From positions 1 to 47,143 of the forward strand of contig CABSMJ010000017.1 of the NCBI GenBank assembly GCA_902478785.1: a DNA stretch of 47,143 nt, given 5' to 3'. A program made the position numbers and the translations under genes. Each line of letters begins with the position of its first letter. Within the stretch, counting starts at the first letter, position 1. This DNA comes from an uncultured Oscillospiraceae bacterium (GTDB lineage: Bacteria; Bacillota; Clostridia; Oscillospirales; Oscillospiraceae). Below, piece by piece: positions 6,973-15,527 of this stretch. The notes below the pieces were generated by a model. The model worked only from the letters and a program-made list of their open reading frames with translations, did not search any database and was not told where the DNA came from.

Positions 6973-8751
6973 ATGTATCAGGCCCTCTACCGCAAGTGGC
7001 GGCCCAAGACCTTTTCCGATGTGGTGGGTCAGGAGCACATCACCCAGACCCTCCGCAAGCAGGTGGCCGAGGGCCGCACCTCCCATGCCTATCTCTTCAC
7101 CGGTACCCGGGGCACCGGCAAGACCACCTGCGCCAAGATTTTGGCCAAGGCGGTGAACTGCGAGCACCCGGTGGACGGCGACCCCTGCAACCAGTGCCCG
7201 GCCTGCCTGGGCATCGACAGCGGCAGCTTCCTGGACGTGCTGGAGCTGGACGCCGCCTCCAACAACGGCGTGGACCAGGTCCGTGCCCTTCGGGACGAGG
7301 CGGTCTATTCTCCCGCCCAGGTCCGGCGGCGGGTCTACATCGTGGACGAGGTCCACATGCTCTCCACCGCCGCCTTCAACGCCCTGCTGAAGATCCTGGA
7401 GGAGCCGCCGGAGCATCTCATGTTCATTCTGGCCACCACGGAGCTGCAGAAGGTGCCCGCCACCATCCTCTCCCGGTGCCAGCGCTTTTCCTTCAAGCGC
7501 ATCACGCCCCAGGACATCCGCAAGCGGCTGCTGTACGTATCCTCCCAGGAGGGCATCGATTTGACGGAGGACGGGGCGGAGCTCCTCTCCCGACTGGCCG
7601 ACGGCGCCCTGCGGGACGCGTTGAGTCTGCTGGACCAGTGCGCCGCCGTGGGCGGCACCATCAACAGTGCCGCCGTGCTGGAGGTGCTGGGCCTGGCGGG
7701 GAATCTCCAGACCGCCCAGCTGATGGAGCGGGTCCTCCGGCGGGATGCCGCCGGGGCCCTGACGCTGCTGGGCCGGCTCTACGAGGGCGGCAAGGACATG
7801 GGCGCCGTCCTGGGGGAGCTGTCCACTCTGACAAGAGATCTGCTGCTGCGCAAGACCGCCCCGGAGGGGGGCGCTGCGCTGCTCTCCGGCGGCTATGACG
7901 GCCGCACCCTGGACGCGCTGGAGGGGAACGTGTCCTCCACCCGTCTTTTGTTCCTGGCCTCCACCCTCCAGGCGGCCACCGCGGACCTCCAGCGCAGCGC
8001 CAACCGGCGCACCGACGCGGAGCTGTGCCTGCTGCGGCTGTGTGACGAGAGCCTCAGCGGCGACCTGACGGCCCTGTGCGCCCGGATGGACCGGGTGGAG
8101 AGCCGCCTGGAGCGGATGCCCCAGGTCCTGCGGGAGCAGGCGGCCGCTGCCCCTGCCGCCGCGCCGGCATCTGCTGCGCCCCAGGTTGTTCCTGCCGCCG
8201 CTCCGGTCTCCCAGGCGGAGGCACCCCGGGCCCAGGCGGACGCTGCGCCGCCCTGGGAGGAGCCTGCGGCGAGTGCCCGGCAGCAGGAGGAGGCACCGCC
8301 TCCCTTTGACGAGGAGCCCCCCTTCCCGCTGGAAGAGCCGCCCTTCCCCATGGAGGAGCCCCCTGTGCCGCAGGCGTTCCAGCCGCCGGTCCGGACCGCG
8401 GCTCCCTCTCCCAAGGCCGCCCCGAAGCCCTCGGGGGACAGCGCCGTGTGGCGGGAGCTGGCGGAGCGGTGCAAGGGACGGCTGCGGCCCATGTACCGGG
8501 CCTTCCTGGACAAGGCCTCCGGCACGTTGGCGGGCGACATGCTCACCGTGGTCTGCGAGGACGAGGTGGCCCGCCGCCAGCTGGACAACGACCAGGTGAT
8601 CCCCGTGCTGAAGGCGGCGGCAGAGGAGCTCAGCGGGCGGACGGTGGGCGTATGCTTCACCATTGGCACGCCTGCGGCCCCCTCCGCCGAGGACAAGATG
8701 CAAAAGCTCATCGACTTCGGCAGCAAGTTTGACAGCTTTGAGCTCAAGTGA
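6973..8751 (+). CDS. dnaX: DNA polymerase III subunit gamma/tau
   Basis: 592 residues beginning MYQALYRKWRP, the invariant family N-terminus. The ATG at 6973 is chosen because an in-frame start further upstream lies within the SRP RNA. It is the clamp-loader ATPase that holds the replisome together. Walker A is GTRGTGKTT (about residue 46), the zinc-binding cysteines are in CEHPVDGDPCNQCPAC, the DEVHML Walker B follows, and SRC is the arginine-finger motif. A Pro/Ala/Glu-rich linker (about 370-490) joins a C-terminal tau-like domain. No slippage heptamer for a gamma form was noted. The ybaB gene follows immediately, a conserved pairing. Confidence 0.97.
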   Translation: MYQALYRKWRPKTFSDVVGQEHITQTLRKQVAEGRTSHAYLFTGTRGTGKTTCAKILAKAVNCEHPVDGDPCNQCPACLGIDSGSFLDVLELDAASNNGVDQVRALRDEAVYSPAQVRRRVYIVDEVHMLSTAAFNALLKILEEPPEHLMFILATTELQKVPATILSRCQRFSFKRITPQDIRKRLLYVSSQEGIDLTEDGAELLSRLADGALRDALSLLDQCAAVGGTINSAAVLEVLGLAGNLQTAQLMERVLRRDAAGALTLLGRLYEGGKDMGAVLGELSTLTRDLLLRKTAPEGGAALLSGGYDGRTLDALEGNVSSTRLLFLASTLQAATADLQRSANRRTDAELCLLRLCDESLSGDLTALCARMDRVESRLERMPQVLREQAAAAPAAAPASAAPQVVPAAAPVSQAEAPRAQADAAPPWEEPAASARQQEEAPPPFDEEPPFPLEEPPFPMEEPPVPQAFQPPVRTAAPSPKAAPKPSGDSAVWRELAERCKGRLRPMYRAFLDKASGTLAGDMLTVVCEDEVARRQLDNDQVIPVLKAAAEELSGRTVGVCFTIGTPAAPSAEDKMQKLIDFGSKFDSFELK

Positions 8752-8783
8752 GCCAAACAAATAGAAAAAAGGAGTCAGTGATT

Positions 8784-9137
8784 ATGGGATACAGTGCACG
8801 CCGCGGATTCACCAGCGGCAGACCCACCGGCGCCCAGCGCCAGATGGAGATGCAGCAGAAGCTGCAGGAGATGCAGGCCCAGATGGCCGCCAGCCAGGAG
8901 AGCGTGGAGGCCCAGGAGTTCACCGCCAGCGTAGGCGGCGGCGTAGTGGAGGCCAAGGTCAACGGCAAGAAGGAAGTCCTGTCCGTGACCATCAAGCCCG
9001 AAGCCGTGGACCCGGAGGATGTGGAGATGCTCCAGGACCTGGTGGTGTCCGCCGTCAACGAGGCCCTGCGTCAGGCGGAGAGCGCCATGAACGAGGCCAT
9101 GGAGAAGATCACCGGCGGTCTGAACCTGGGACTGTAA
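8784..9137 (+). CDS. YbaB/EbfC nucleoid-associated DNA-binding protein
   Basis: 117 residues with a Met/Gln-rich helix QRQMEMQQKLQEMQAQMA followed by the YbaB core FTASVGGGVVEAKVNGKKEV and the helix DLVVSAVNEALRQAE. YbaB/EbfC dimers bind DNA as tweezers-like nucleoid proteins. The ATG at 8784 has AAAGGAG 9 nt upstream; an earlier in-frame start at 8748 overlaps the dnaX stop and has no ribosome binding site. Its Gly/Arg/Ser-rich N-terminal tail is longer than in the short forms of the family. In many Firmicutes recR follows; here it does not. Confidence 0.93.
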   Translation: MGYSARRGFTSGRPTGAQRQMEMQQKLQEMQAQMAASQESVEAQEFTASVGGGVVEAKVNGKKEVLSVTIKPEAVDPEDVEMLQDLVVSAVNEALRQAESAMNEAMEKITGGLNLGL

Positions 9138-9149
9138 GTCCCTGCCACG

Positions 9150-9189
9150 AGAAAAAACGGAGTCCGCTTGCCGCGGGCTCCGTTGCTTT
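9150..9189 (+). terminator. Terminator after ybaB
   Basis: An 11-bp stem with one G-U (9157-9167 with 9173-9183) is preceded by an A-run. The following T-tract is short, so it may be partial. Confidence 0.6.
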
Positions 9190-9209
9190 ACCCGAGAAAA
9201 GGAGGCACC

Positions 9210-10931
9210 ATGAAGAAACGGATTTTGGCCGCGGCACTGGCGGCGGCCTGTCTCACCGGCTGCGGCGCGCCGGAGCCCCAGCAGCTGCCTCAGGAGAGCG
9301 GCCAGGAGGCTCCCCTGGTGGCCTATGTGCCCCTGGATGACCGGCCGGTGAACACGGACCGGGTGGCCTATCTGGCCCGGTCCCTGGGCTATGACCTGCA
9401 GATGCCGGAGGAGTCGCTGTACCACACCTGCCTGGACGGCCAGAGCAAGAACCCTAACGGCACTGCCTACGGCGACCGGGCGGGGCTCTATGAGTGGGTG
9501 CTGGAACAGGAGGCGGCGGGCTGCGACCGGTACATCCTGTCCCTGGACCAGATGCTCTCCGGGGGCCTGGTGAACTCCCGCAGCTTTGCCGGCGGGGACG
9601 TGACCCTCTCCGATGGCACGGTGCTGACGGAGACGGAGCTCATCGACGGCCTCCTGGAGGCCCTGGGCGGGGAGGAGAACCAGGTCTACCTCCTGGACAC
9701 GGTCATGCGCCTGGCCCCCACGGTGGGCTATGACGGCTGGGACCTGGAGGGCTACGAGGCACTGCGTGCCTACGGCATGGAGGAGCGGGCGGCCCTCTCC
9801 GGCGACGCCCTGACGGTGGCCAACATCACGGCGGGCTACGAGACCGGCGGGGATGGCCAAGCGCTGGTGCCGGAGGACTTCGGCCTGACGCAGGCCCAGG
9901 TGGAGCAGTATCTCCTCTGCCGGGAGCGGAAGCTGACGCTGATAGACCATGCCCTTCAGGCGTCCGAGGGCATGGAGAACGTCCACTTCCTCATCGGCGT
10001 GGACGACTCGGCTCCCTCCGCCAGTATCCAGACCAATGAACTTGCCTACCTGCGCCAGGCGGTGGAGGGCCGGGGAGCGGTGCTCTCCGGCGCCGACGAG
10101 GACGGGATGCTGGCGGTGTGCCGGATGTACGCCCTCCAGGGGGACGAGACGCCCCGGGTGCGGGTGCGGTACTTCGGCGGCAGCGAGAGCAGCGCCTCCA
10201 GCGACTACGACCACCAGTCCATGACCGAGATCGTGGCCCAGCATCTTGCCTATCTTGGCGCGGAGCAGACAGAGGAGGACGCGGACCTGGAGCTGCTGGT
10301 GCTGACGGCACCGGCGGAGGAGGGAGAGAGCGAAAGCTATATCGACGCCCTGATCCAGGCCCTGGGGGACAACCAGAGCCGCGGCGTGCCCACCATTTTG
10401 ATGGACGCAGCTAAGAATGGCTACGGTACCGCCTTCCAGGAGCAGCTGGTGAAAAAGACGGACCTGGGGGGCCTGCTGGGCTACGCGGGCTACTATGACC
10501 TGGCTAACGTCACGGGCATCGCCCTGGCCAACGGCCTTGGGCGGTGGCTGTGCCTGAACCGGGGCGGACCCCAGACCCAGTCCCAGCAGGACGACTTCAT
10601 CCGCACCCTGGCCGACTCCCTCGTCAAGGACATCTGCTATAAGAACGCCACCAAGCCCCGGGTGGCGCTGTATGTGAAGGAGGACTTGGGGGGCGACCCG
10701 GACAACTTCTGCGCCTCCGGCGTGGACCTGGATACGGTGCTCTCCCAGGCGGAGCAGTGGCTGGAGGAGGACAGCCGGGACGTGCTGAAAAATCTCTCCC
10801 GCAGCGCCATGCTGGTGGACCTGGAGGGAAACACCGCAGGCCTGGGGACGCTGACGCTGTCGGATCTGGTTTTCCCCTGGCAGCGGACCTTTGAGATCCG
10901 TATACAGCTGACCATCGACTCAGGTACATAA
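9210..10931 (+). CDS. DUF4127 family lipoprotein
   Basis: 573 residues. It starts at the ATG with an AAAGGAGG site 6 nt upstream, rather than at the TTG-type start at 9168. The signal peptide ends in lipobox LTGC, so a membrane-anchored extracytoplasmic lipoprotein is expected. The N-terminus of the mature domain reads VAYVPLDDRPVNTDR, the hallmark of DUF4127, followed by LSLDQMLSGGLVNSR and VDDSAPSASIQTNE segments. The family has no established biochemical function that I know of. The conserved Asp/Arg residues suggest an enzymatic site. It is monocistronic, with a strong terminator after it. Confidence 0.85.
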   Translation: MKKRILAAALAAACLTGCGAPEPQQLPQESGQEAPLVAYVPLDDRPVNTDRVAYLARSLGYDLQMPEESLYHTCLDGQSKNPNGTAYGDRAGLYEWVLEQEAAGCDRYILSLDQMLSGGLVNSRSFAGGDVTLSDGTVLTETELIDGLLEALGGEENQVYLLDTVMRLAPTVGYDGWDLEGYEALRAYGMEERAALSGDALTVANITAGYETGGDGQALVPEDFGLTQAQVEQYLLCRERKLTLIDHALQASEGMENVHFLIGVDDSAPSASIQTNELAYLRQAVEGRGAVLSGADEDGMLAVCRMYALQGDETPRVRVRYFGGSESSASSDYDHQSMTEIVAQHLAYLGAEQTEEDADLELLVLTAPAEEGESESYIDALIQALGDNQSRGVPTILMDAAKNGYGTAFQEQLVKKTDLGGLLGYAGYYDLANVTGIALANGLGRWLCLNRGGPQTQSQQDDFIRTLADSLVKDICYKNATKPRVALYVKEDLGGDPDNFCASGVDLDTVLSQAEQWLEEDSRDVLKNLSRSAMLVDLEGNTAGLGTLTLSDLVFPWQRTFEIRIQLTIDSGT

Positions 10932-10935
10932 AGGG

Positions 10936-10975
10936 AAAATGCCCCTGCCGGAGGGCTCCGGCGGGGGGCATTTTT
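10936..10975 (+). terminator. Intrinsic terminator
   Basis: A long GC-rich stem (10936-10952 with 10957-10975, small bulge) ends in TTTTT. Confidence 0.85.
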
Positions 10976-11037
10976 GGCTCCGGCAGGCGAAAACAGGGGA
11001 GGGAAAAAGAAAAGATCATAAAAATGTAAGAAAAGTA

Positions 11038-11066
11038 TTGACAAATGGGTAAATATGAGGTAACAT
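11038..11066 (+). promoter_or_regulatory. Promoter of tRNA-Val
   Basis: Consensus TTGACA (11038-11043), a 17-bp spacer and TAACAT (11061-11066) lie 17 bases before the tRNA. Confidence 0.8.
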
Positions 11067-11083
11067 ACACTTGTTCCGCGTTT

Positions 11084-11160
11084 GGACGCTTAGCTCAGCT
11101 GGCTAGAGCACCTGCTTGACGTGCAGGGGGTCAGCGGTTCAAGTCCGTTAGCGTCCACCA
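11084..11160 (+). tRNA. tRNA-Val (anticodon GAC)
   Basis: A 77-nt cloverleaf with encoded CCA. The acceptor stem is GGACGCT/AGCGTCC, the D-arm has TAGCTCAGCTGG, and the anticodon stem CCTGC/GCAGG holds loop TTGACGT (anticodon GAC). The T-loop is TTCAAGT and the discriminator base is A. An integrase gene lies 150 bases downstream reading toward it, so the 3' half is the probable attachment site of the mobile element. Confidence 0.95.
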
Positions 11161-11163
11161 TGA

Positions 11164-11198
11164 AAAATCCTGAAACCGCAATGGTTTCAGGATTTTTT
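11164..11198 (+). terminator. Terminator after tRNA-Val
   Basis: A 14-bp perfect stem (11164-11177 with 11183-11196) is followed by a T-run. It lies on the element side of the putative attachment site. Confidence 0.85.
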
Positions 11199-11225
11199 GT
11201 TTTTCTGCCCTTTGCATTCCAATCG

Positions 11226-11246
11226 AAAATACGACAAAAATACGAC
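11226..11246. repeat. Tandem 10-bp direct repeat, possible integrase arm sites
   Basis: AAAATACGAC occurs twice (11226-11235 and 11237-11246) between the tRNA and the integrase gene. Tyrosine integrases of this type often bind short direct repeats near the attachment core. The role is inferred from position only. Confidence 0.4.
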
Positions 11247-11297
11247 AGTTTTCGCCCTTTAGGTGCCTTTCTCCACCCGGACGGGGATCTGTGCAAA

Positions 11298-11333
11298 AAA
11301 AGAAACCGCTTCCCTAGGGAGCGGTTTCTTTGC
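11298..11333 (-). terminator. Terminator overlapping the integrase 3' end
   Basis: An inverted repeat of about 13 bp (AGAAACCGCT... with ...AGCGGTTTCT) is followed on the minus strand by a T-run ending near 11298. The last integrase codons form one arm, so stop codon and terminator are compacted together. Confidence 0.7.
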
Positions 11334-12486
11334 CTTTTTTCTCTGTGCCCTTCTTTTCCGCGGCATCCAAAAGCGCTTTGCGCAGCGTTTCCGTGCTGGT
11401 GTGGTCGTAGATTTTGGTGAGCATCTTCAAATCGCTATGGCCCAGGAGCCGCGCTGCCATATAGGGGTCCATCCCCTGGGCGATCCAAAGGGTGGCCCTG
11501 GTATGGCGCAGCTCGTGCGGAGAAAGTATGGGAATGTCTGGATGGAGTTTGTGGAGTGCCCGCATGAACGGGCGGTATACCCGATTTTCCCAGTTGTTGG
11601 GCTGATAAGGCTTTCCCTCAGGGCTGTGAATCACCTGGCCTGTCAAAACTGTGGTCTTTCCAGATGTCTGCGCTTTAGGCGCTTGGCACAAACGAAGCCA
11701 GAGGTCATGGTCTGTAATAGGGATGACACGGCGGCGAAATTTATTTTTCAAGCCGCTGCTTTCCATCACATATTTCTCATTATCTGCAGAATGATAGGCA
11801 ACCAATCCCTGGTTGATGGAGATACTTTGCGTTTCCTTGTTGATGTCCTCCCAGCGAAGTCCCAGCAGCTCACTGCGGGAGATCCCGGTTTCCAGAAGCA
11901 GCATGAGAGACAACCCATTTTTCCATTCCTTCGCAAAGGCATAGGCGGTGTCATACTGCTCCTGGGTATAGGCGTGCTTCACCGTCCGGACCTCACTCTT
12001 GGGCCGCTGGATGCTTTTGGTCAGCGGACTTTTGGTGCAGAGCTGATTGTCTACGGCCGTGTCGAAGATCAGCTTCAAGGCATTGCAGTCCTTTTTGATG
12101 GTCTCAGGAGCGTACTTCCTAGAGGCCTCATTGATGTACTGCTGAATGTGGATGGGGCGGATATCCTCGAGGTTCATGTTCCCGAAGTACGGGATCAGAT
12201 GCAGCTTGACCGGATACAGATAGGTCCCGCTGTAGGTGTTGGCCTTGACATAGGGCTTTTTGTACATCTCCAGGCAGGACATGGCCCAGGAAGAAAACTT
12301 GACGGCTTTGGTCTGGCCGCTGCCGGTGATGAACAGCTCCATTTCATACCGGAGCCGATATTCCTCCGCCTTTTTTCTGGCGTCCGCCATGGACTTTGTG
12401 GAGTAAAAGCTTTTCCGAATCAGCTGGCCGTTGATCCCCTTTCCAAGATTCAGTTTGTATTCATACCGCTTTTTCGCTTTGGGCAT
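11314..12486 (-). CDS. Tyrosine-type site-specific integrase
   Basis: 390 residues. An N-terminal DNA-binding region with an AP2-like start (GQLIRKSFYSTKSMADARKKAEEY) and a SAM-like core-binding domain (about 70-165) precede the catalytic domain. Catalytic residues are visible: Arg in ETGISRSELLGLRW, HELRHTRAT (His-x-x-Arg), the second His in LLGHSDLKM and the nucleophile Tyr in TKIYDHTS. It would catalyse integration into and excision from the tRNA-Val site. It reads toward the tRNA and its stop lies inside a terminator hairpin. The small DNA-binding gene immediately upstream is the likely partner. This is the Tn916/ICE-type integrase group. Confidence 0.95.
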   Translation of the reverse strand: MPKAKKRYEYKLNLGKGINGQLIRKSFYSTKSMADARKKAEEYRLRYEMELFITGSGQTKAVKFSSWAMSCLEMYKKPYVKANTYSGTYLYPVKLHLIPYFGNMNLEDIRPIHIQQYINEASRKYAPETIKKDCNALKLIFDTAVDNQLCTKSPLTKSIQRPKSEVRTVKHAYTQEQYDTAYAFAKEWKNGLSLMLLLETGISRSELLGLRWEDINKETQSISINQGLVAYHSADNEKYVMESSGLKNKFRRRVIPITDHDLWLRLCQAPKAQTSGKTTVLTGQVIHSPEGKPYQPNNWENRVYRPFMRALHKLHPDIPILSPHELRHTRATLWIAQGMDPYMAARLLGHSDLKMLTKIYDHTSTETLRKALLDAAEKKGTEKKGKETAP

Positions 12487-12552
12487 TTAGAGCACTCCTT
12501 CCCTTTGGATGATGAAAGGGCCGGGAAGAAGACGCTTCCCGGCCCTGTGGGA

Positions 12553-12798
12553 TTATGCGGAGAAGCAGGCACCCTTGGTGTACCAGCACACAAAGGTGAA
12601 GGTGGGCAGCTTGTATGCCGTGCGGTCGCCCAGCTTCCAGCAAAAGCCGAAGGGACAGTTGCGCTGCTCAATGGACGCCCGCAGGGCTTCCGGCTTTACG
12701 TGGAGGAACTCCGCTGCTGCCGTAATAGGGATCCAGCGGGGATAGGAGGTCACCAACTTCTCCAGCTCCTCCATGCAGTCGTCCACGACGTTTTTCAT
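12553..12798 (-). CDS. Small DNA-binding / excisionase-like protein
   Basis: 81 residues. The central part SYPRWIPITAAAEFLHVKPEALRASIEQ resembles a MerR/excisionase-type winged-helix start, followed by GFCWKLGDRTAYKLPTFTFVCW, which would form the wing. The start overlaps the helicase stop by one base (TGATG), giving translational coupling. The position between helicase and integrase suggests an accessory factor for recombination or replication. The sequence alone does not prove excisionase function. Confidence 0.7.
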   Translation of the reverse strand: MKNVVDDCMEELEKLVTSYPRWIPITAAAEFLHVKPEALRASIEQRNCPFGFCWKLGDRTAYKLPTFTFVCWYTKGACFSA

Positions 12799-14435
12799 CA
12801 GGTCACCTCCTCACAGTGGTTCGTTTTGGTCAAAAGCCATGCGTCGCCCCGGGTCACAATGGAGTAGGGAAGCTGCATCTCCTCAAGGCGGTTGGTAAGT
12901 GCGTGGTGCTTGTTCTTCAAAAGCCGGTCAGGCTGCCGCTCTCTGTGGCCCGACTCGGCGTAGCAGTTGTTGATCAGCTGCCGCAGCTCGCCCTGCAGTA
13001 CAGTGTCCAGGGCCTGACCGCCATGCTCTGCGTAAAAGCGATGCAGGGCAGCCACAGCGCCAGAGGCATCGGGATCCATGCCCAACCACAGCGCCGCTTC
13101 CCGCCGAAAGGTAGTCTCGCCCCTCTGGATGCGCTCCAACAGGAAGCACCGGCGGCGGAGCGCATACCGGGCCAGCTGGTTGGGGAAGATCCGTTCCTTG
13201 CCCAGCCGGAATAAGACGCGCAGAGCGGGATCCTCCTGGCACCAGAGCTGCGCGGCCAATGCCCAGTGGTGCTCCGGCCGGCGGCACGCATCCAGCCGGC
13301 TGTACCAGTGCAGCCAGTCCTGGTATTTGCGCAGGCGGGCGGAGACGGCGGCTTTGGGGAGGTCGCAGACCCACAGATCGATGCGCTCCCCTGCCTGGAG
13401 CCTGCGCCTGCCGGCCATCTGCAAAAGCGCGGTGCGGTTGTCTGCGATGACGGCCACGTTCTGCACCTCCGGGTCGATGATGTCGATCCCCACATCCAAG
13501 GCGGAGGTGGTCACCAGCACCTGAGTCGAAAATTCCTTTTCGCGGATGATGTGCTCCCAGACGTCGCCGCCCTTGGATTCGGCGTCCAGATAAGTGGTGG
13601 GGACACTGAGCTCCTGGGCAAACCGCCGCCCCCGGGCCTTGCTGTCCACGAAGATCATCCACTTTGCCCGGGGTTGCTCCGCAATGAGAGATGACAGGTC
13701 CTCCAGCGTGTGGAAGAAATGTAGCCGGTAGCGGTCCGAGTGAACGGGGAGGGTGTAGCGGATGCACTCCCTGGGCAGCGTCCACTGGGGATAAAAGGTG
13801 CGCCGGTGATAAAACCGCATTTCCGCCTCGGCCAGGGGCCGCAGAACATCCCAGCTGGTCCCGGTCATGTAGATTCGGACGGCGTGGCAAAACCGCTGGC
13901 AGGCCAGGCGCAGCTGGTGTTCCGCATAGGAGTTGAACAGGGCGTCCGAAGTAAAGTAATGACATTCGTCAAACACGGCGAACAGGAGGCTATTGAGCCA
14001 CGGAGCAGAGTCCGGGTCATCTACCAGTGCGGACAGCCGGTGATAGGTGATGACCCGCACGGGCCCAAAGTCTTCCGTCTGCCGCACCCCCTCATCGGTC
14101 AGGAGCCGGGGCAGAGGGGAGCGGAGCCTTTCCAGGATGGCCCGCTTTTGCTGGAAGGACAGGGCCACCCGGTTGGAGACCAGCAGCAGATTTTTGCCCT
14201 GGGCCAGGGCAGCGGGGATCAGCACGTCGTACACGAAGCTGGTCTTTCCGGCTCCCGGCGGCAGATCCAGAAGGACAGGGTTTGCAGGAGTCCAGAATGG
14301 AAGTTCCCGTTGAAGCTGTGCGCCGACCGGTTCTGCCTCCCGCAGGGGAAAGGATCTGTAAAAAACCGGTATGCTGTCGTCGGAGTCCTTGCAGCAGACC
14401 CGCACGGTCAATTTCTTTTTGGGATCGCTGAGCAC
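12798..14435 (-). CDS. SF2 DEAD/DEAH-type helicase, mobile-element associated
   Basis: 545 residues. Walker A is LDLPPGAGKTS, motif II is FDECHYF (DECH), motif III is YMTGTS, and the second RecA domain has TTSALDVGIDI and the motif VI-like QMAGRRRLQ. The start is placed at the GTG at 14435 (VLSDPKKK): AAAGGAGG lies 9 nt upstream. An in-frame ATG at 14495 sits inside the divergent promoter without a ribosome binding site. The C-terminal third (from about residue 330) is not recognised. Helicases like this on mobilizable elements are thought to support element replication; that is inference. It is transcribed away from the XRE-like gene. Confidence 0.85.
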   Translation of the reverse strand: MLSDPKKKLTVRVCCKDSDDSIPVFYRSFPLREAEPVGAQLQRELPFWTPANPVLLDLPPGAGKTSFVYDVLIPAALAQGKNLLLVSNRVALSFQQKRAILERLRSPLPRLLTDEGVRQTEDFGPVRVITYHRLSALVDDPDSAPWLNSLLFAVFDECHYFTSDALFNSYAEHQLRLACQRFCHAVRIYMTGTSWDVLRPLAEAEMRFYHRRTFYPQWTLPRECIRYTLPVHSDRYRLHFFHTLEDLSSLIAEQPRAKWMIFVDSKARGRRFAQELSVPTTYLDAESKGGDVWEHIIREKEFSTQVLVTTSALDVGIDIIDPEVQNVAVIADNRTALLQMAGRRRLQAGERIDLWVCDLPKAAVSARLRKYQDWLHWYSRLDACRRPEHHWALAAQLWCQEDPALRVLFRLGKERIFPNQLARYALRRRCFLLERIQRGETTFRREAALWLGMDPDASGAVAALHRFYAEHGGQALDTVLQGELRQLINNCYAESGHRERQPDRLLKNKHHALTNRLEEMQLPYSIVTRGDAWLLTKTNHCEEVT

Positions 14436-14488
14436 GGTCCATCGCCTCCTTTGGCTGGCATTGTACCAGTCTGAGGGCCTGAAAGCCA

Positions 14489-14516
14489 TTGACAAAACAC
14501 TGTATTTTTGTAAAAT
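14489..14516 (+). promoter_or_regulatory. Promoter of the XRE-like regulator
   Basis: Consensus TTGACA (14489-14494), a 16-bp spacer and TAAAAT (14511-14516). It lies in the divergent region shared with the helicase gene. Confidence 0.75.
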
Positions 14517-14542
14517 AAACTTAGTATATAAACTGGTTTATT
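14514..14542. promoter_or_regulatory. Candidate operator palindrome at the regulator promoter
   Basis: ATAAAC-TG-GTTTAT (14528-14541) is a perfect 6-2-6 inverted repeat between the -10 box and the ribosome binding site. A further AATAAAC half-site lies at 14514-14520. The placement suits autorepression by the downstream HTH protein. Confidence 0.5.
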
Positions 14543-14555
14543 AGGAGGGTGCGCT

Positions 14556-15155
14556 ATGGTAAACGGAATCGTTCCTGAAGAGTTTGCCCGGCTGGAGAAG
14601 GATGACTACGAGACGTTCGGAAGGCCTCCCAAGGGATTTGATCCCTGCGATCCCGAGCGGATACAGATCTTCGCCAAAAGACTGCGGGGCATTCGGAAAA
14701 AGCGCCACGCGGAGTCTCGTGCTGAGGATGAGAGCGGCGGCACCTTCTGGTTGGCAAAGGATCTGGCGGCGGAACTGCATATCTCGCCCATGGCGGTATG
14801 CAAGTATGAACATGGGAACATGAAATCCATTCCCATGCATCGGCTCCGCAGGATCTGCGGATTTTATAACGTGAGTCCCCATTACTTGCTGGGCTATGTA
14901 GAGGGGGAAAACGACTATCTGCAGCTGGATAAAAACGGCGAACCTCTGCGGGATCAGAATGGAGACCGGAAGATCCTGCACGCGCCCATGCTGTTTGCGC
15001 CCGCCTCATTTGTAGAGGCGTCGGAGGCCTATCAAAACCTTTACCTGGAAGATACGGAGCTGTTCTGGATGCTCTATGAGATTATTGTATCGAAAAAAGA
15101 GAAAAGAGATCGATATCGGACGGTTTTATCCAGCCTGCTGGGCCTGAATGAATAG
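14556..15155 (+). CDS. XRE-like helix-turn-helix regulator
   Basis: 199 residues. A central HTH region (about 50-115) contains DLAAELHISPMAVCKYEHGN followed by MHRLRRICGFYNVSPHYLLGY, the standard XRE recognition-helix and DLL-like end. The N-terminal 45 residues and C-terminal 80 residues are not recognised; the C-terminus may sense a ligand or dimerise. TTAGGAGGG lies 8 nt before the ATG. Placed divergently from the helicase and in front of the mobilization genes, it probably controls the switch between dormancy and transfer. Confidence 0.8.
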   Translation: MVNGIVPEEFARLEKDDYETFGRPPKGFDPCDPERIQIFAKRLRGIRKKRHAESRAEDESGGTFWLAKDLAAELHISPMAVCKYEHGNMKSIPMHRLRRICGFYNVSPHYLLGYVEGENDYLQLDKNGEPLRDQNGDRKILHAPMLFAPASFVEASEAYQNLYLEDTELFWMLYEIIVSKKEKRDRYRTVLSSLLGLNE

Positions 15156-15527
15156 GGGTTGGGCATTTTGCCGAAGACGTTTTGGTTTATTTTTCCTTTA
15201 TGCCCGGGATCCTTGCCCAACACCCACCTGTGAAGCGGATCTGAGAGGAGGACAGGCCCGGAACCGGTTTTGTCAGTTTGGGGGCGTTGTCAGACTCCTT
15301 ATATACTTTCCACGCACTGTCCCATTCCAGTGCACTGTACTGCGGCAGTGAGGTCCGAGGCGGAGGGATAAGGGAAGAACATGGTCCGTAATGCTTTACA
15401 ACATAAAGAACACTTCTGTAAGGGGACCCAGGGAGAATGACGGCATCGTCATTCCCCTTGCGATCCGTGAGGATAGCATATGGGAGGGAGGCCTTGACGG
15501 CGCCCCTTCCGGAAAGGAATGTTCATT
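15156..15527. other. Non-coding region with candidate oriT
   Basis: About 370 bases between the XRE-like gene and mobC. I see no convincing gene. It holds nested inverted repeats: AAGGGG (15420-15425) with CCCCTT (15454-15459), enclosing GAATGACG (15435-15442) with CGTCATTC (15447-15454). The position just upstream of mobC and the relaxase is where oriT sits on many small mobilizable elements. No nick site can be assigned from sequence alone. Confidence 0.45.

Noticed and set aside
6823..8760. A 645-codon minus-strand frame over dnaX
   Set aside because: It is antisense to dnaX and the SRP RNA, with repetitive Gly/Arg/Leu/Gln composition and no ribosome binding site.
8775..10244. A 489-codon minus-strand frame over ybaB and the DUF4127 gene
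   Set aside because: It is a shadow of GC-rich coding sequence with no recognisable domain, and it crosses a terminator.
11263..12867. A 534-codon plus-strand frame over the integrase
   Set aside because: It is antisense to a complete integrase with all catalytic residues.
15148..15351. A 67-codon frame after the XRE-like gene
   Set aside because: It overlaps the regulator stop, has no ribosome binding site and is rich in Cys/Arg/Phe without a pattern. The region looks non-coding.
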